Assembly (NCBI RefSeq): GCF_001280435.1
Contig: NZ_LBIP01000013.1
Coordinates: 1,736,001 to 1,800,000 of the forward strand
Reading direction: 5' to 3'
Source of the DNA: Mangrovimonas xylaniphaga
Lineage (GTDB): Bacteria; Bacteroidota; Bacteroidia; Flavobacteriales; Flavobacteriaceae
DNA: 64,000 nucleotides
A program made the position numbers and the translations under genes. Positions within the stretch are counted from its first letter, which is position 1; every line of letters starts with the position of its first letter. Below are positions 25,222 to 33,683 of this stretch, in pieces. A model generated the notes under the pieces. It was given only the letters and a program-made list of their open reading frames with translations. It made no database searches and was not told the DNA's origin.

Positions 25222-25615
25222 GTGTTTAAAAGTTAAAGGTTAATAATATAATTAATGTGTAATTGGTTTTTAGTTGTGTTGCATTTTTTGTGTTAAAAAT
25301 AAGCATATGCAGTTTATACTATTCACTTAGGATAAAAGCAAACTTATTGTTTTTGAGGGTAATGGGGAATGGCCCCAACTGTTTGTAGTAATTGAAAGCT
25401 GTTAACTTCTTAAGGCTTAAAAAGAATATTGTAGAAATACTAGATAGCATTAGTTTATTTTTTTTTATTCAACAAGGAATTAATCTTAAAAATATGTTAT
25501 GGATGAATTGCTTTGTTAAATAAAAGAGCAATTAACTTTAATTTAACTTAAAAGGGTTTTTTTTAAATAGTAGATGTTTTTATAGGTTAAAATGAGTACG
25601 TTTTCTGTTTGTGTT
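25222..25615. promoter_or_regulatory. 394-bp upstream region with TTAAC direct repeat
   Basis: The region separates the large T9SS gene from the end of the response-regulator gene, both on the minus strand. TTAAC at 25532-25536 and 25543-25547 repeats with 11-bp period. CAAACTTA at 25329-25336 reads TAAGTTTG on the minus strand, a match to the -7 consensus. No ORF or terminator is evident. Confidence 0.45.
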
Positions 25616-26320
25616 TTAGGAGTGAGATAGTAGTTGGAATTCCAATCCCAATCCTCGGACGCTTTTAATGTTGATATCTTCGTCTTCATTAAAATATTTA
25701 CGTACTTTACTTATGTACACGTCCATGCTTCTCCCTGAGAAAAAGTCGTTATTGTTCCATATTTTGGTTAGGATATCTTCTCTGCGTACTAATTTGTTTT
25801 TGTTACTGTAAAGGAAGTAGATCAACTGGGCTTCTTTTTTGGTAAGGTTATGTGTGGTAGTGTTACTTTTTAAAAGTGAATTTCTATAATCGAAATGATA
25901 GCTGCCAATTGAAATAATGTCCTTGTTTCCATATTCTCTAAGTACAAACTGCTGTTGCTCGGTTCGTTTGATGATGTTTTTTAGGCGTAATACAAACTCT
26001 TCAGGATCGAAGGGTTTTACAATGTAATCGTCCGCCCCTAGTTTTAGTCCTTTTATTTTGTCTTCCTTGGTTTTACGTGCGGTTAAATACAAAAAAGGCA
26101 TTTCGGGATCTACCTGTGTAATTTTTTTTGCCAAGGTAAAGCCATCCATTTTGGGCATCATTACGTCCAATACACATATATGAAACGTGTTGGAGTTGAA
26201 TAGTTCTAGGGCTTCTTCGCCATTTTTGGCCCATTCTACATTGAATTTGTTACTTTGAAGGTACTGTGTTAACATACCCCCGAAATCGTGGTCGTCTTCT
26301 GCTAGTAGTATGTTTTTCAT
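25616..26320 (-). CDS. OmpR-family response regulator (RprY-like)
   Basis: The 234-aa protein has a receiver domain (about 1-115) with the acidic pair in AEDDHD, phospho-acceptor Asp in VLDVMMPKMDG (about residue 52), the switch Thr in YLTARK, and Lys in VKPFD. A winged-helix DNA-binding domain (about 135-232) contains LTKKEAQLIYFLYSNKNKLVRREDIL and VRGLGLEF. It is the partner of the kinase gene upstream, whose stop overlaps its start by 4 bases (translational coupling). The neighbouring T9SS genes and the kinase promoter carry TTAAC-N6-TTAAC repeats, so these are candidate targets. Confidence 0.92.
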   Translation of the reverse strand: MKNILLAEDDHDFGGMLTQYLQSNKFNVEWAKNGEEALELFNSNTFHICVLDVMMPKMDGFTLAKKITQVDPEMPFLYLTARKTKEDKIKGLKLGADDYIVKPFDPEEFVLRLKNIIKRTEQQQFVLREYGNKDIISIGSYHFDYRNSLLKSNTTTHNLTKKEAQLIYFLYSNKNKLVRREDILTKIWNNNDFFSGRSMDVYISKVRKYFNEDEDINIKSVRGLGLEFQLLSHS

Positions 26321-27714
26321 TGGTTAGAAAGTATTATGGTGAATTCGGTTCCGTTTCCTTTAGTGCTACTCACCGAGATGCTTCCTTTATGGGCCTCGAT
26401 GATCTGGTGGGTATAAAACAATCCCAATCCTAATCCTTTATAATTGTGAGTATCCTGTTCGCTAACACGATAGAACTTGTCAAAGATGGATCGTTGGTGT
26501 TTTTTAGGGATGCCTATACCATTGTCCTTAATTTTAATGAAATGGGTGCGTTCCTTGGGGGTGTAATCATAGTGTAGGCTTACTGAAGTGCTGCCATATT
26601 TCACTGCATTCCCCAATAGGTTGTTAATAGCGGTGCTGATGTAAAATTTATCGGCAGAAATTAGGATGGCGTCCTTATGTATGTTCGTAGTTATGTCAAT
26701 ATCTTCTTTGAGGCTAAGTTTAAAGTCGTCTACAGTTTCTTTCAGGAACTGTGGCATGTTGAAAATTTCTTCGTTAAGTTCAATTTCCTGATAACCCAAA
26801 CTGGTATTGAGGACTTGATCTATGAGTTTCTGTAGTCTTATATTTTGACGATTGATGACTTCTAGGACACTATTGTTAAAAAGACCATTGTACTTGGATG
26901 CCTCATTGTTCAAATTTTTAATGGCAATGGCCAAGGTAGATAGTGGTGTTTTAAGTTCGTGGGTAATATTATTGATGAAATCGGTCTTGATGTCGGCCAG
27001 TTTTTTTTGTTTCAATAAACTATTAATGGAATAAAATAAAATGCCTGTCACGAACAAAAATAGCAGGCAGGCAAGCAATAATACACCAGACATCTGCTTA
27101 ATTAAATACCCGCTCCAACCTGTTGATTCGGACATGAACAGTTTGGTTTTGAATTCAAGCATATAGGTGTAAGATTTCCCATTGATGTTTGCAACAAGGC
27201 CTTTGGTAAAGGTTGCGTTATTGATAAGTTTTTGTTCGCTATTTTCTGTAGGTTTATAAGGTGTGCCTAATAGTAGTAGGGTGCTGTCTTTTTCATTATA
27301 TATTGTTTCGGCATTTCCCAAGGTATCATGAAGAACCATGGATGTTAGCTTTTTTTGTATCGAAATATCTACAGGTATGGAATATTCTGCAAAGCCTTTG
27401 TTGATTTCTTCCAGAAAATAGGGATTTAAGGAGGCTGACTTTTGTTGAAGGTTGGTTATAACTTCTTCTTTGGAAATTTGTTTGTTTTTATAGGCCTGGG
27501 CTTGTTTTATGGCATCATTTCGTAATTCCCAAAGTAAATATTCAACAGGTTCAGAATTGTAAATTTGGGTAAAAATGCTTTGGCTTTCATATTGGGCTGT
27601 AGCTCTTTTCAACTGGTAGGTATTACGGATCAAATACCCTTGAATGGCAGTGAGTGCCAATAGGGTAAAAACGGAAGCCGCAATTAAAAGTTTTGTCTTG
27701 TTAACCAGTTTCAT
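26317..27714 (-). CDS. Sensor histidine kinase (RprX-like)
   Basis: The 465-aa kinase has two membrane helices (about 8-28 and 207-230) enclosing a periplasmic sensor domain of about 180 residues. The dimerisation/phospho-acceptor helix FINNITHELKTPLSTLAIAI carries the H-box His. The ATPase domain has the N box (INNLLGNAVKYG), G1 (DNGIGIP) and G2 (GLGLGLFYTHQI). It signals to the response regulator that overlaps its 3' end. The stimulus is unknown. Its own upstream region has TTAAC repeats (27766-27781), consistent with autoregulation. Confidence 0.92.
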   Translation of the reverse strand: MKLVNKTKLLIAASVFTLLALTAIQGYLIRNTYQLKRATAQYESQSIFTQIYNSEPVEYLLWELRNDAIKQAQAYKNKQISKEEVITNLQQKSASLNPYFLEEINKGFAEYSIPVDISIQKKLTSMVLHDTLGNAETIYNEKDSTLLLLGTPYKPTENSEQKLINNATFTKGLVANINGKSYTYMLEFKTKLFMSESTGWSGYLIKQMSGVLLLACLLFLFVTGILFYSINSLLKQKKLADIKTDFINNITHELKTPLSTLAIAIKNLNNEASKYNGLFNNSVLEVINRQNIRLQKLIDQVLNTSLGYQEIELNEEIFNMPQFLKETVDDFKLSLKEDIDITTNIHKDAILISADKFYISTAINNLLGNAVKYGSTSVSLHYDYTPKERTHFIKIKDNGIGIPKKHQRSIFDKFYRVSEQDTHNYKGLGLGLFYTHQIIEAHKGSISVSSTKGNGTEFTIILSNQ

Positions 27715-27765
27715 GGTCTTAAAATTATGTTAACAAAGAAAGACGAGCTAGGTAAACAAGTGTTG

Positions 27766-27781
27766 TTAACGTTTTATTAAC
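27766..27781. promoter_or_regulatory. TTAAC-N6-TTAAC direct repeat before the kinase gene
   Basis: TTAAC occurs at 27766-27770 and 27777-27781, an 11-bp period, about 50 bp upstream of the kinase start. A third TTAAC is at 27730-27734. This is a candidate autoregulatory site of the OmpR-type regulator. Confidence 0.45.
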
Positions 27782-27875
27782 GTAGGGTATTCTTATCTAA
27801 AAAACAATTTTGTTGATTTTTTTTTAGATTTATTTTGAATATCGTGTAAGATTGTTTGTATAAGGATGAAAATTG

Positions 27876-30179
27876 TCAATTTAAAATAATGGTCTCCTTG
27901 ACCATCACTGCATCATTGTTAACAAATGGTTTCGGGATCATGCCGGCAGGCCGTTGAGGCATCCTAAACAATGGGTTGCTGGGGAGGTCGAATGAGACTT
28001 CCAAATAGTCTAGTATCAACGGTGTACCCATTGGAATGCTTAGTTCTATATCCATTAAATTATCGTCCACAACAGAGTAGGCAAATAGTTGTTGCCCTAA
28101 ACGCTCTTCCAATACATATCCATTGTGTTTGGTATTCTTAAAATCGTAGCCATTCATTTTAAAATCAATGAAATGTTGGGTGGAGTCTGCAAACAATACC
28201 AATTTGTGAGCTCTGCGTTGAGGCGCGATGAATAGTTTTATATGGCGTTCCTCTCCAACTAGTGAATCTTGTAAAATATCTATATGAGGTTTTGGAACTG
28301 GTTTTACATCGGCATTGTTCACATAGCTTATTGGTGTGCCATATTTACTACGGCTGTTAAATTTTGAAAGCGAATCGTTGGCTCTTGGATTGTCAGATAG
28401 GAAGGTTTTGGTCCAAGCATCCAATTGTTGGTCGTAAGTGGCCCAAAGCGCTTTGTTGCTATCGGTATCCCAGAAGTAGATCAAACTATTGGGTTTAGGA
28501 CGTTCCTCGTTGAAATCGGAATTTATATGGGCATAGATAAAACAGCCAATGGATACTATAAATAGAAAATAGGCCCAACGGTTTTTATATCTGGAAAAAC
28601 CAAATACTGAGATGCACAGGGAAAAAATCAGGGATATCAGTACAGTGGACGCAACTAAAAGTTTTAGTCCCAAACCTACGGGAAACATTTTAACAAAGGG
28701 TACCAAGATCCAAATGGTTGGGAAAAGCAGCAATGCCATTAATAAAATGTTGGGACGTTTTTGGCGTACCAAGATCCACAAGCTGATCAAACCAAAAAAT
28801 ACGGGAATGATAAAGAAGCTGGCTCCCTTAAGGTAAATGGCTATAAGGGTGCAGATAATCAACCACAGGAATAGTGGGGGTACAACCAAACTTGCCGTGT
28901 TTTCAGGTTTATAGACTTTGTTGTATAGCCACATACATATGGCCATTGCCAATATAGAGAATGCTAAAATATAGGTATGCCCGTTATAGGTAAACCCTTG
29001 GAGGATTTCATTATATTGAGGGTAAATAACCGTTAGCACCTTCCAGCCACCAACGCCTATAAGTCCATTCAATAAAATGGCGGCCATACCGGGAATAAAA
29101 CCAATGGCCATATGCTTAGAGTTGAGCATGCGTTTTTTCAAACCGTAAAATACCAAGCCTAAAAACAGAACGATAGCCACGACAAGCATTGGGACAATCC
29201 AAGCAAAGGGATAGCTCACGGTTTTAAACAAAGGGATGTTAAAGTATACATTGTCCTCATCGCTTTTTAAATCAGTTAAGTCAGCATTGGCGAAGTAATG
29301 GAGTAAAGGCATAAGGTAGCTACCTTGGTGCTCCAGAGAAGATCGGTCCAATCGTTCAAAAGTGTCTAAGGCCGTATGGTAATCGAAATGATCATCAATA
29401 AAAGCAAAATTGAATCCGTCAATATTGCCGTCCTCCCTAAAACTGGTCAAATCGGTGTCGTTTGGAAGTTTTTTGTAAACACTATAGGCAAGGGAATTTG
29501 CCACGGGATATTGGGGGTTAGCTGCCACAAAATCTTTTAGGAGTTTATGGTTGCCTCCATTGGTTTCCACCAACATATAACTAGGGCCGCCACTTCCTCG
29601 GGATTCAAAATTTAAAACCAAGCCCACATCTTTTGCCCAAGGATGCTCGTTTACAAAAAGTTCGGCGCCATTGAGTCCTAGTTCTTCGGCATCGGAAAGC
29701 ATCACAATAATGTCATTTTTGGGCTGTTTTCCTTCATGTAGAAAAGCTCTAAGACCTTCCAAAATGGTTACCACCCCGGAACCCGCATCACTGGCTCCCA
29801 ATGAGGAATGCGGGTTGCTATCGTAATGTGATAAAAGTAATAGTGCTTTGGTGCTGTCGGTTCCCTTGATGCGGGCCAAAATGTTTTTAGCCTTGGTGAT
29901 GCTTCCCCATTTTTCATTGTGACTGTAGCCTTCCTGAATCTCGGTTTCCAATCCCAAGTTTTTCAGAACAGTTACAATATAGTCTCGAACCCTTTGGTGT
30001 TCGGGAATGCCAACATAATGAGGCTGTTTTGAAATTTCTTTGAGGTGTCCCAAAGCCCTGTCCGTAGAAAATTCGGTATCAGTCGTTTCCAAGCCAGAAA
30101 TTGAAGTGGGTTTTAGGGCAAGAAAACTCCAATAAATGGCCAAAAGTATCAGTGCTAAGGCGATGATTTTTTTTAGCAT
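27876..30179 (-). CDS. M28 family metallopeptidase with multispanning membrane domain
   Basis: The 767-aa protein has an N-terminal signal/anchor (about 5-24) and an M28 aminopeptidase domain (about 40-300). Its two-zinc site is readable as SHYDSNPHSSLGASDAGSG (His and Asp), DAEELGLNGA (Glu-Glu), NFESRG (Glu/Asp position) and DDHFDYHTALD (His). About eight transmembrane helices follow (about 325-575) and a C-terminal beta domain. The layout resembles ER/vacuolar M28 membrane peptidases (Fxna/Pff1 type). It probably trims peptides outside the inner membrane. It is divergent from the CBS gene. Confidence 0.88.
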   Translation of the reverse strand: MLKKIIALALILLAIYWSFLALKPTSISGLETTDTEFSTDRALGHLKEISKQPHYVGIPEHQRVRDYIVTVLKNLGLETEIQEGYSHNEKWGSITKAKNILARIKGTDSTKALLLLSHYDSNPHSSLGASDAGSGVVTILEGLRAFLHEGKQPKNDIIVMLSDAEELGLNGAELFVNEHPWAKDVGLVLNFESRGSGGPSYMLVETNGGNHKLLKDFVAANPQYPVANSLAYSVYKKLPNDTDLTSFREDGNIDGFNFAFIDDHFDYHTALDTFERLDRSSLEHQGSYLMPLLHYFANADLTDLKSDEDNVYFNIPLFKTVSYPFAWIVPMLVVAIVLFLGLVFYGLKKRMLNSKHMAIGFIPGMAAILLNGLIGVGGWKVLTVIYPQYNEILQGFTYNGHTYILAFSILAMAICMWLYNKVYKPENTASLVVPPLFLWLIICTLIAIYLKGASFFIIPVFFGLISLWILVRQKRPNILLMALLLFPTIWILVPFVKMFPVGLGLKLLVASTVLISLIFSLCISVFGFSRYKNRWAYFLFIVSIGCFIYAHINSDFNEERPKPNSLIYFWDTDSNKALWATYDQQLDAWTKTFLSDNPRANDSLSKFNSRSKYGTPISYVNNADVKPVPKPHIDILQDSLVGEERHIKLFIAPQRRAHKLVLFADSTQHFIDFKMNGYDFKNTKHNGYVLEERLGQQLFAYSVVDDNLMDIELSIPMGTPLILDYLEVSFDLPSNPLFRMPQRPAGMIPKPFVNNDAVMVKETIILN

Positions 30180-30291
30180 GGGAAGAAGTGTTAGTTAGTT
30201 CTTCTTAAATGTACTGAATATTTTGCTAAAATTCACTTTAGGTTAAATGACTTAAATTCAGTAAATTTAAAAGGAATTAAAATTTTAGGTT

Positions 30292-30759
30292 ATGGGCATA
30301 AAAAGTTTTCAGGGGTCTCGAAAGCAGCAAAGCAATACGGTAGAGGAGATCCCATTTAGGGTTAGAGATTATATGAGTACTACATTAATTACGTTTAAAC
30401 CAGAGCAGTCTGTGGAGGAGGTAATCAAGGCTTTGATTGCCCACAAGATTTCGGGGGGACCCGTTGTGAACGACAATTATGAGTTGGTTGGCATCATTTC
30501 GGAAGGAGACTGTTTAAAGCAGATTAGTGACAGTAGATATTACAACATGCCAATGGCACAGGACAATGTTGAGAAACGCATGATCAAGGAGGTGGAGACC
30601 ATAGATGGCAATATGAATGTGTTTGATGCGGCTAAGAAATTCTTGGAGTCCAAGATGCGCCGTTTCCCAATTGTACAGGACGGTAAATTGGTAGGGCAAA
30701 TTAGCCAGAAGGATATTTTAAAAGCAGCCCTTCAGTTGAAAGGGCATAATTGGAAATAA
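30292..30759 (+). CDS. CBS-domain pair protein
   Basis: The 155-aa protein is a short lead (about 1-22) plus two CBS domains (about 25-85 and 95-150). Each has the expected VRDYMSTTLITF / VEKRMIKEVETI start and GISGGPVV-, RRFPIVQDGKLVG-type cores. CBS pairs bind adenosyl compounds and regulate partner activities. No enzymatic domain is attached. A TTTA/TAAATTTA pair upstream (30237-30269) is a plausible promoter. It ends at a strong terminator. Confidence 0.9.
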   Translation: MGIKSFQGSRKQQSNTVEEIPFRVRDYMSTTLITFKPEQSVEEVIKALIAHKISGGPVVNDNYELVGIISEGDCLKQISDSRYYNMPMAQDNVEKRMIKEVETIDGNMNVFDAAKKFLESKMRRFPIVQDGKLVGQISQKDILKAALQLKGHNWK

Positions 30760-30813
30760 GAAGAATTAAATGAACGTGATACAATCACGCTTCAGTTGGG
30801 TTTGTTAAACATG

Positions 30814-30849
30814 TGCAGCGATAGTTTTTAGGATCGCTGCATTTTTTTT
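30814..30849 (+). terminator. Intrinsic terminator of the CBS gene
   Basis: TGCAGCGAT (30814-30822) pairs with ATCGCTGCA (30833-30841), followed by eight T. Confidence 0.9.
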
Positions 30850-30914
30850 GGGAGGGTGATTTGAGTTATTCAAAGCAATCCTTTTTAATCCAGCATAGAT
30901 TTTCGATTTCTATT

Positions 30915-31223
30915 TTAGAACACCAAGGATAAAAAGGTTAGTATTAAAAAGAATGGATATCCGATTATCGAAATGTAATATTGATAATTTTTTTTCTCTT
31001 CATTTTTAATGCTGAGAATAGTTAGTATAATACCCGTTATAAGGAGTAAATTTCCGAATACCGATACAATGGCAATATTTCGTTGGAATTTTTCTATATC
31101 GTGAAACCCAACAGCAAAAGTCATTACCCGATAAGCGATTACTAGGTTTACTGCAACTACATAAAGAAATACTCTAAAAGCCCATTGTTTGTAATTTGTT
31201 TGTTTTATTGGTTCTGGTTTCAT
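30915..31223 (-). CDS. Small three-helix membrane protein
   Basis: The 102-aa protein has a basic polar N-terminus (KPEPIKQTNYKQW) and three predicted transmembrane helices (about 14-37, 47-67, 79-101). The loop after helix 1 contains FHDIEKFQRN. No family is recognised. It probably follows the GIDE-domain gene on the same strand after about 100 bases, though that gap is long enough for its own promoter. Confidence 0.65.
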   Translation of the reverse strand: MKPEPIKQTNYKQWAFRVFLYVVAVNLVIAYRVMTFAVGFHDIEKFQRNIAIVSVFGNLLLITGIILTILSIKNEEKKNYQYYISIIGYPFFLILTFLSLVF

Positions 31224-31328
31224 TTCAGGGTGTTGTTTGTTGCCAATCTCAACATAAACTTTCTCAAATGGTTTCTGATATAATTGGCGTGTTGGTTATT
31301 CTAAAATATAATAGACTATTCTTATAAA

Positions 31329-32024
31329 TTAAGGTCGGCTTTCAAGAGCCTCGGGCAAATCGGAGATGATCAGTTTTTGCTTGCCCTCGCTTTCAAGCGA
31401 CAGTATTTTGGAATAGGGGAAGCCTTCAATGGGTTCGGTAAAGCTTTTCCATTTGGCAATTCCTGATACGGTGATGCGTTCGCCTACTTCTATGATCCCT
31501 TCGCTATAGCGCAATTGTTTGTTGAAACCGAAAAAGTTGGAGCTCTCAATATGATAACGTTTCAATAAGGCCTCAAATTCGGGTGTTGGATTGTTGAACA
31601 TTCCAGAGGCGGTGTTCTTGTCGGGCACTAAATAGGTGACATAGTTTTTCGGGGTATGGGAAGGTTTGATCATGACCATTTCGCCTCGATGATCCACAAA
31701 AAAGTCGTGAAATTGTTCATCGTGAATCAAGGTTTTCCAATGCGAATGTTTGCCGCTGCTCTTCTTCTGTTCAATAGTGATGCTATAGAATACGCAATCG
31801 CGCTTGCTTAAGGGGGCCTTAAGCGGTTCATTGGCATGTAGGGCCTTTCCTGAAATTTTCACCAGCTCATTGGTCCTGATACTGCCCATGGTTTTGTGCG
31901 GTATTTTGGCTAGGGCACGAAGAATGACCTTTTTCGAACTGAAATAGTAGGAACCCAAACCAATGCCGGCAATAATTACAAGGGCTATAATGATAGGGAC
32001 AAATGAGGAAGCTAATGCTATCAT
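31329..32024 (-). CDS. GIDE-domain (MUL1-like) membrane protein
   Basis: The 231-aa protein has an N-terminal membrane helix (about 8-28) and then a domain with the pattern VKISGKALHANEPLKAPLSKRDCVFYSITIEQ...FVDHRGEMVMIKP and GERITVSGIAKW. This matches the GIDE domain that sits between the membrane segments of eukaryotic MUL1/MULAN E3 ligases; bacterial homologues lack the RING. The RING is also absent here. Its bacterial role is unknown, and it may sense or bind a ligand at the membrane. Single gene or first gene of a small minus-strand pair. Confidence 0.75.
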   Translation of the reverse strand: MIALASSFVPIIIALVIIAGIGLGSYYFSSKKVILRALAKIPHKTMGSIRTNELVKISGKALHANEPLKAPLSKRDCVFYSITIEQKKSSGKHSHWKTLIHDEQFHDFFVDHRGEMVMIKPSHTPKNYVTYLVPDKNTASGMFNNPTPEFEALLKRYHIESSNFFGFNKQLRYSEGIIEVGERITVSGIAKWKSFTEPIEGFPYSKILSLESEGKQKLIISDLPEALESRP

Positions 32025-32074
32025 AAAAGGGAGCTTTTTATTGATAAGTAGGAAAACGGCTTAAAATGTTACAG

Positions 32075-32425
32075 CTATTGTTCGCGTTTTACCAAAGCGT
32101 AAAAGTCGCCCTCAAGAGGGAGATACCCTTGGTCGTACACAAAATAATAGACCTTGCCGGTTTTGGTGGTATAAATGCTGGTAATGTAGTTGAAGTCGAA
32201 GCCTTTTTCAACCAGCCTTCCTTTGGATGCCGTAGATTTTTGCTCTGGATTAAGTTCTTCTAAAACCCTATAATTTTTGCGAAGCTTGTTGTTGGTATTC
32301 CTGATTATGTTTCTAACGTCCTTATTAACCTTGTTGTTATAACTGTTTCGGCAGGCATCGCTACAGAATTTTTTATCCACTCTTCCGCGGATAGTATCTC
32401 CACATTCTGGACACGCTTTTTGCAT
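32075..32425 (-). CDS. Small zinc-ribbon protein
   Basis: I choose the ATG at 32425 (MQKACPECGDTI...); the one at 32452 adds nine residues of no visible meaning. The 116-aa product has a Cys4 ribbon, CPECG...KKFCSDACRNSYNN, of the kind found in uncharacterised Bacteroidetes proteins and related to MYM/FCS fingers. The second half is predicted helical then beta (DFNYITSIYTTKTGKVYYFVYDQGY). It is cytoplasmic and may bind nucleic acid, by inference from the ribbon. The next gene upstream starts 53 bases away. Confidence 0.8.
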   Translation of the reverse strand: MQKACPECGDTIRGRVDKKFCSDACRNSYNNKVNKDVRNIIRNTNNKLRKNYRVLEELNPEQKSTASKGRLVEKGFDFNYITSIYTTKTGKVYYFVYDQGYLPLEGDFYALVKREQ

Positions 32426-32478
32426 AATACAATGGGTTGGTTGCGTATACAATATAGGAAATATTCATTTATAATAGA

Positions 32479-33123
32479 TTATTGGGTTTGGGCCACTAGC
32501 AGGGTATTGGTACCATTTACTTTTTGAAGGGTGTTAACCAAAAAGCCATTGACCTCCAGAAGTGAAATAATAGGGTGTAAGTTTTCTGAGTTGGAAGCAT
32601 GCAAAGCTGCATTAAAAAGAATGGCTCCTTGTTGGGAATGCGATTTGAGGATAGCCTTCCAAAAGGAAAGCTCCATAAATTGTGATGGCATGTGGGCATC
32701 AATGTAAAGGTCTACAATAATGAGGTCGAAGCTAATTGTGTTTTCTAGAATAAATTGTTGGGCATCGGCGCACACCATACTTAAAGTAGGAGAGTTGTAA
32801 TGCTGAAACTCTTTTTGGGCAATGGCTATCACTACAGGGTCAATATCCACAGCCGTGATGTGTTGTTGAAAGTTGAAGTGGTTGCGAAGTGTGTCAATCA
32901 CGCTGCCGCCACCAAGACCCAATAACAAGCAGTTGGAGATGGAACTCAGGTGAATATGCTCCAAGCCGAACTTTAAAATTTCCTGTAAGGAACCATACGA
33001 ATAGTTGGCATTTTTGGTGTTGAGGTATTTTTTGCCATCATACCAGGTCACCTCCAACTTCCCATTGTATTGGGAAGGCACTTTTTTGCTGACTGGGTAG
33101 ATATAGCTTAAGAGGCGCTTCAT
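32479..33123 (-). CDS. Spermidine-synthase-like methyltransferase-fold protein
   Basis: The 214-aa protein has a short beta N-terminus (SQYNGKLEVTWYDGKKYLN) and a Rossmann methyltransferase/aminopropyltransferase domain with NCLLLGLGGGSVIDTLR (about 63-79), TAVDIDPVVIAIA and FDLIIVDLYIDAHMP. The last segment aligns with the D-x-x-D region of spermidine synthases, but the enzyme is shorter than a full SpeE (about 280 aa). True polyamine activity is therefore uncertain. TATATTTG on the minus strand (33140-33147) is a well-placed -7 box. Confidence 0.75.
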   Translation of the reverse strand: MKRLLSYIYPVSKKVPSQYNGKLEVTWYDGKKYLNTKNANYSYGSLQEILKFGLEHIHLSSISNCLLLGLGGGSVIDTLRNHFNFQQHITAVDIDPVVIAIAQKEFQHYNSPTLSMVCADAQQFILENTISFDLIIVDLYIDAHMPSQFMELSFWKAILKSHSQQGAILFNAALHASNSENLHPIISLLEVNGFLVNTLQKVNGTNTLLVAQTQ

Positions 33124-33139
33124 AGGGCTTAAAAAGCTG

Positions 33140-33147
33140 CAAATATA
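33140..33147 (-). promoter_or_regulatory. -7 box of the spermidine-synthase-like gene
   Basis: The plus strand reads CAAATATA, i.e. TATATTTG on the minus strand, 17 bases before the start codon. A 10-bp tandem repeat lies just upstream of it. Confidence 0.45.
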
Positions 33148-33170
33148 AGGGTTTGTTGGGGATAATTATC

Positions 33171-33220
33171 CGTGTACAAACGACTACAAACGTTTACAAA
33201 CGACTATAAATGCGTAACTA
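33171..33220. repeat. Second 10-bp tandem repeat (about 5 copies)
   Basis: Successive decamers cgtgtacaaa, cgactacaaa, cgtttacaaa, cgactataaa, tgcgtaacta keep a 10-bp period. It stands between divergent genes like the longer array at 2924-3043. The unit sequence differs but the period and variable/constant pattern are similar. Confidence 0.7.
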
Positions 33221-33315
33221 CCGACTAATTTTAGAAAGGTTAACAATCTTTGTCCTGTTGAATTGAACTAACGAGATTCAATGGTATTAACTGTTTAACC
33301 TTAAAATTTAAAATT

Positions 33316-33648
33316 ATGAATGCACTTAGAAACAAAGTACAGTTGATTGGCAGATTGGGACAAGATCCTGAAATTGTAAATTTTGAAGATGGCAACAAGA
33401 TGGCCAGATTCTCCTTGGCGACTGATGATAGTTATAAGGACAAAAGAGGTGAGAAGATAGAGCGCACCTATTGGCACAATATTGTTGTGCGAGGTGGCCT
33501 TGTAAAGGTGGTGGAAGGCTATATTACAAAAGGGCAGGAAATTGCCGTAGAGGGGAAACTTACCAACCGTAGTTGGGAAGATAAGGATGGTAAACGGCAC
33601 TATGCCACAGAAATTCTCTGCAGTGAATTATTGATGCTGGGGAAGTAA
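33316..33648 (+). CDS. Short single-stranded DNA-binding protein
   Basis: The 110-aa protein is a complete OB-fold SSB core: NALRNKVQLIGRLGQDPEIV, KMARFSLATDDSYKD, TYWHNIVVRGGLVKVVEGYITKGQEIAVEGKLTNRSWEDKDGKRHYATEI. It stops right after the core (LLMLGK) and lacks the Gly-rich linker and acidic DIPF-type tip with which housekeeping SSB recruits repair proteins. Therefore it is probably an accessory SSB, with the main ssb elsewhere. Such short copies are frequent in flavobacteria. A bidirectional terminator follows. Confidence 0.88.
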   Translation: MNALRNKVQLIGRLGQDPEIVNFEDGNKMARFSLATDDSYKDKRGEKIERTYWHNIVVRGGLVKVVEGYITKGQEIAVEGKLTNRSWEDKDGKRHYATEILCSELLMLGK

Positions 33649-33655
33649 GCAAATT

Positions 33656-33683
33656 AAAAAAGGCTCCATATGGAGCCTTTTTT
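33656..33683. terminator. Bidirectional terminator between ssb and LytTR gene
   Basis: A near-perfect palindrome, AAAAAAGGCTCCA-TA-TGGAGCCTTTTTT, works in both directions. Its right arm overlaps the stop codon of the convergent LytTR gene. Confidence 0.9.
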
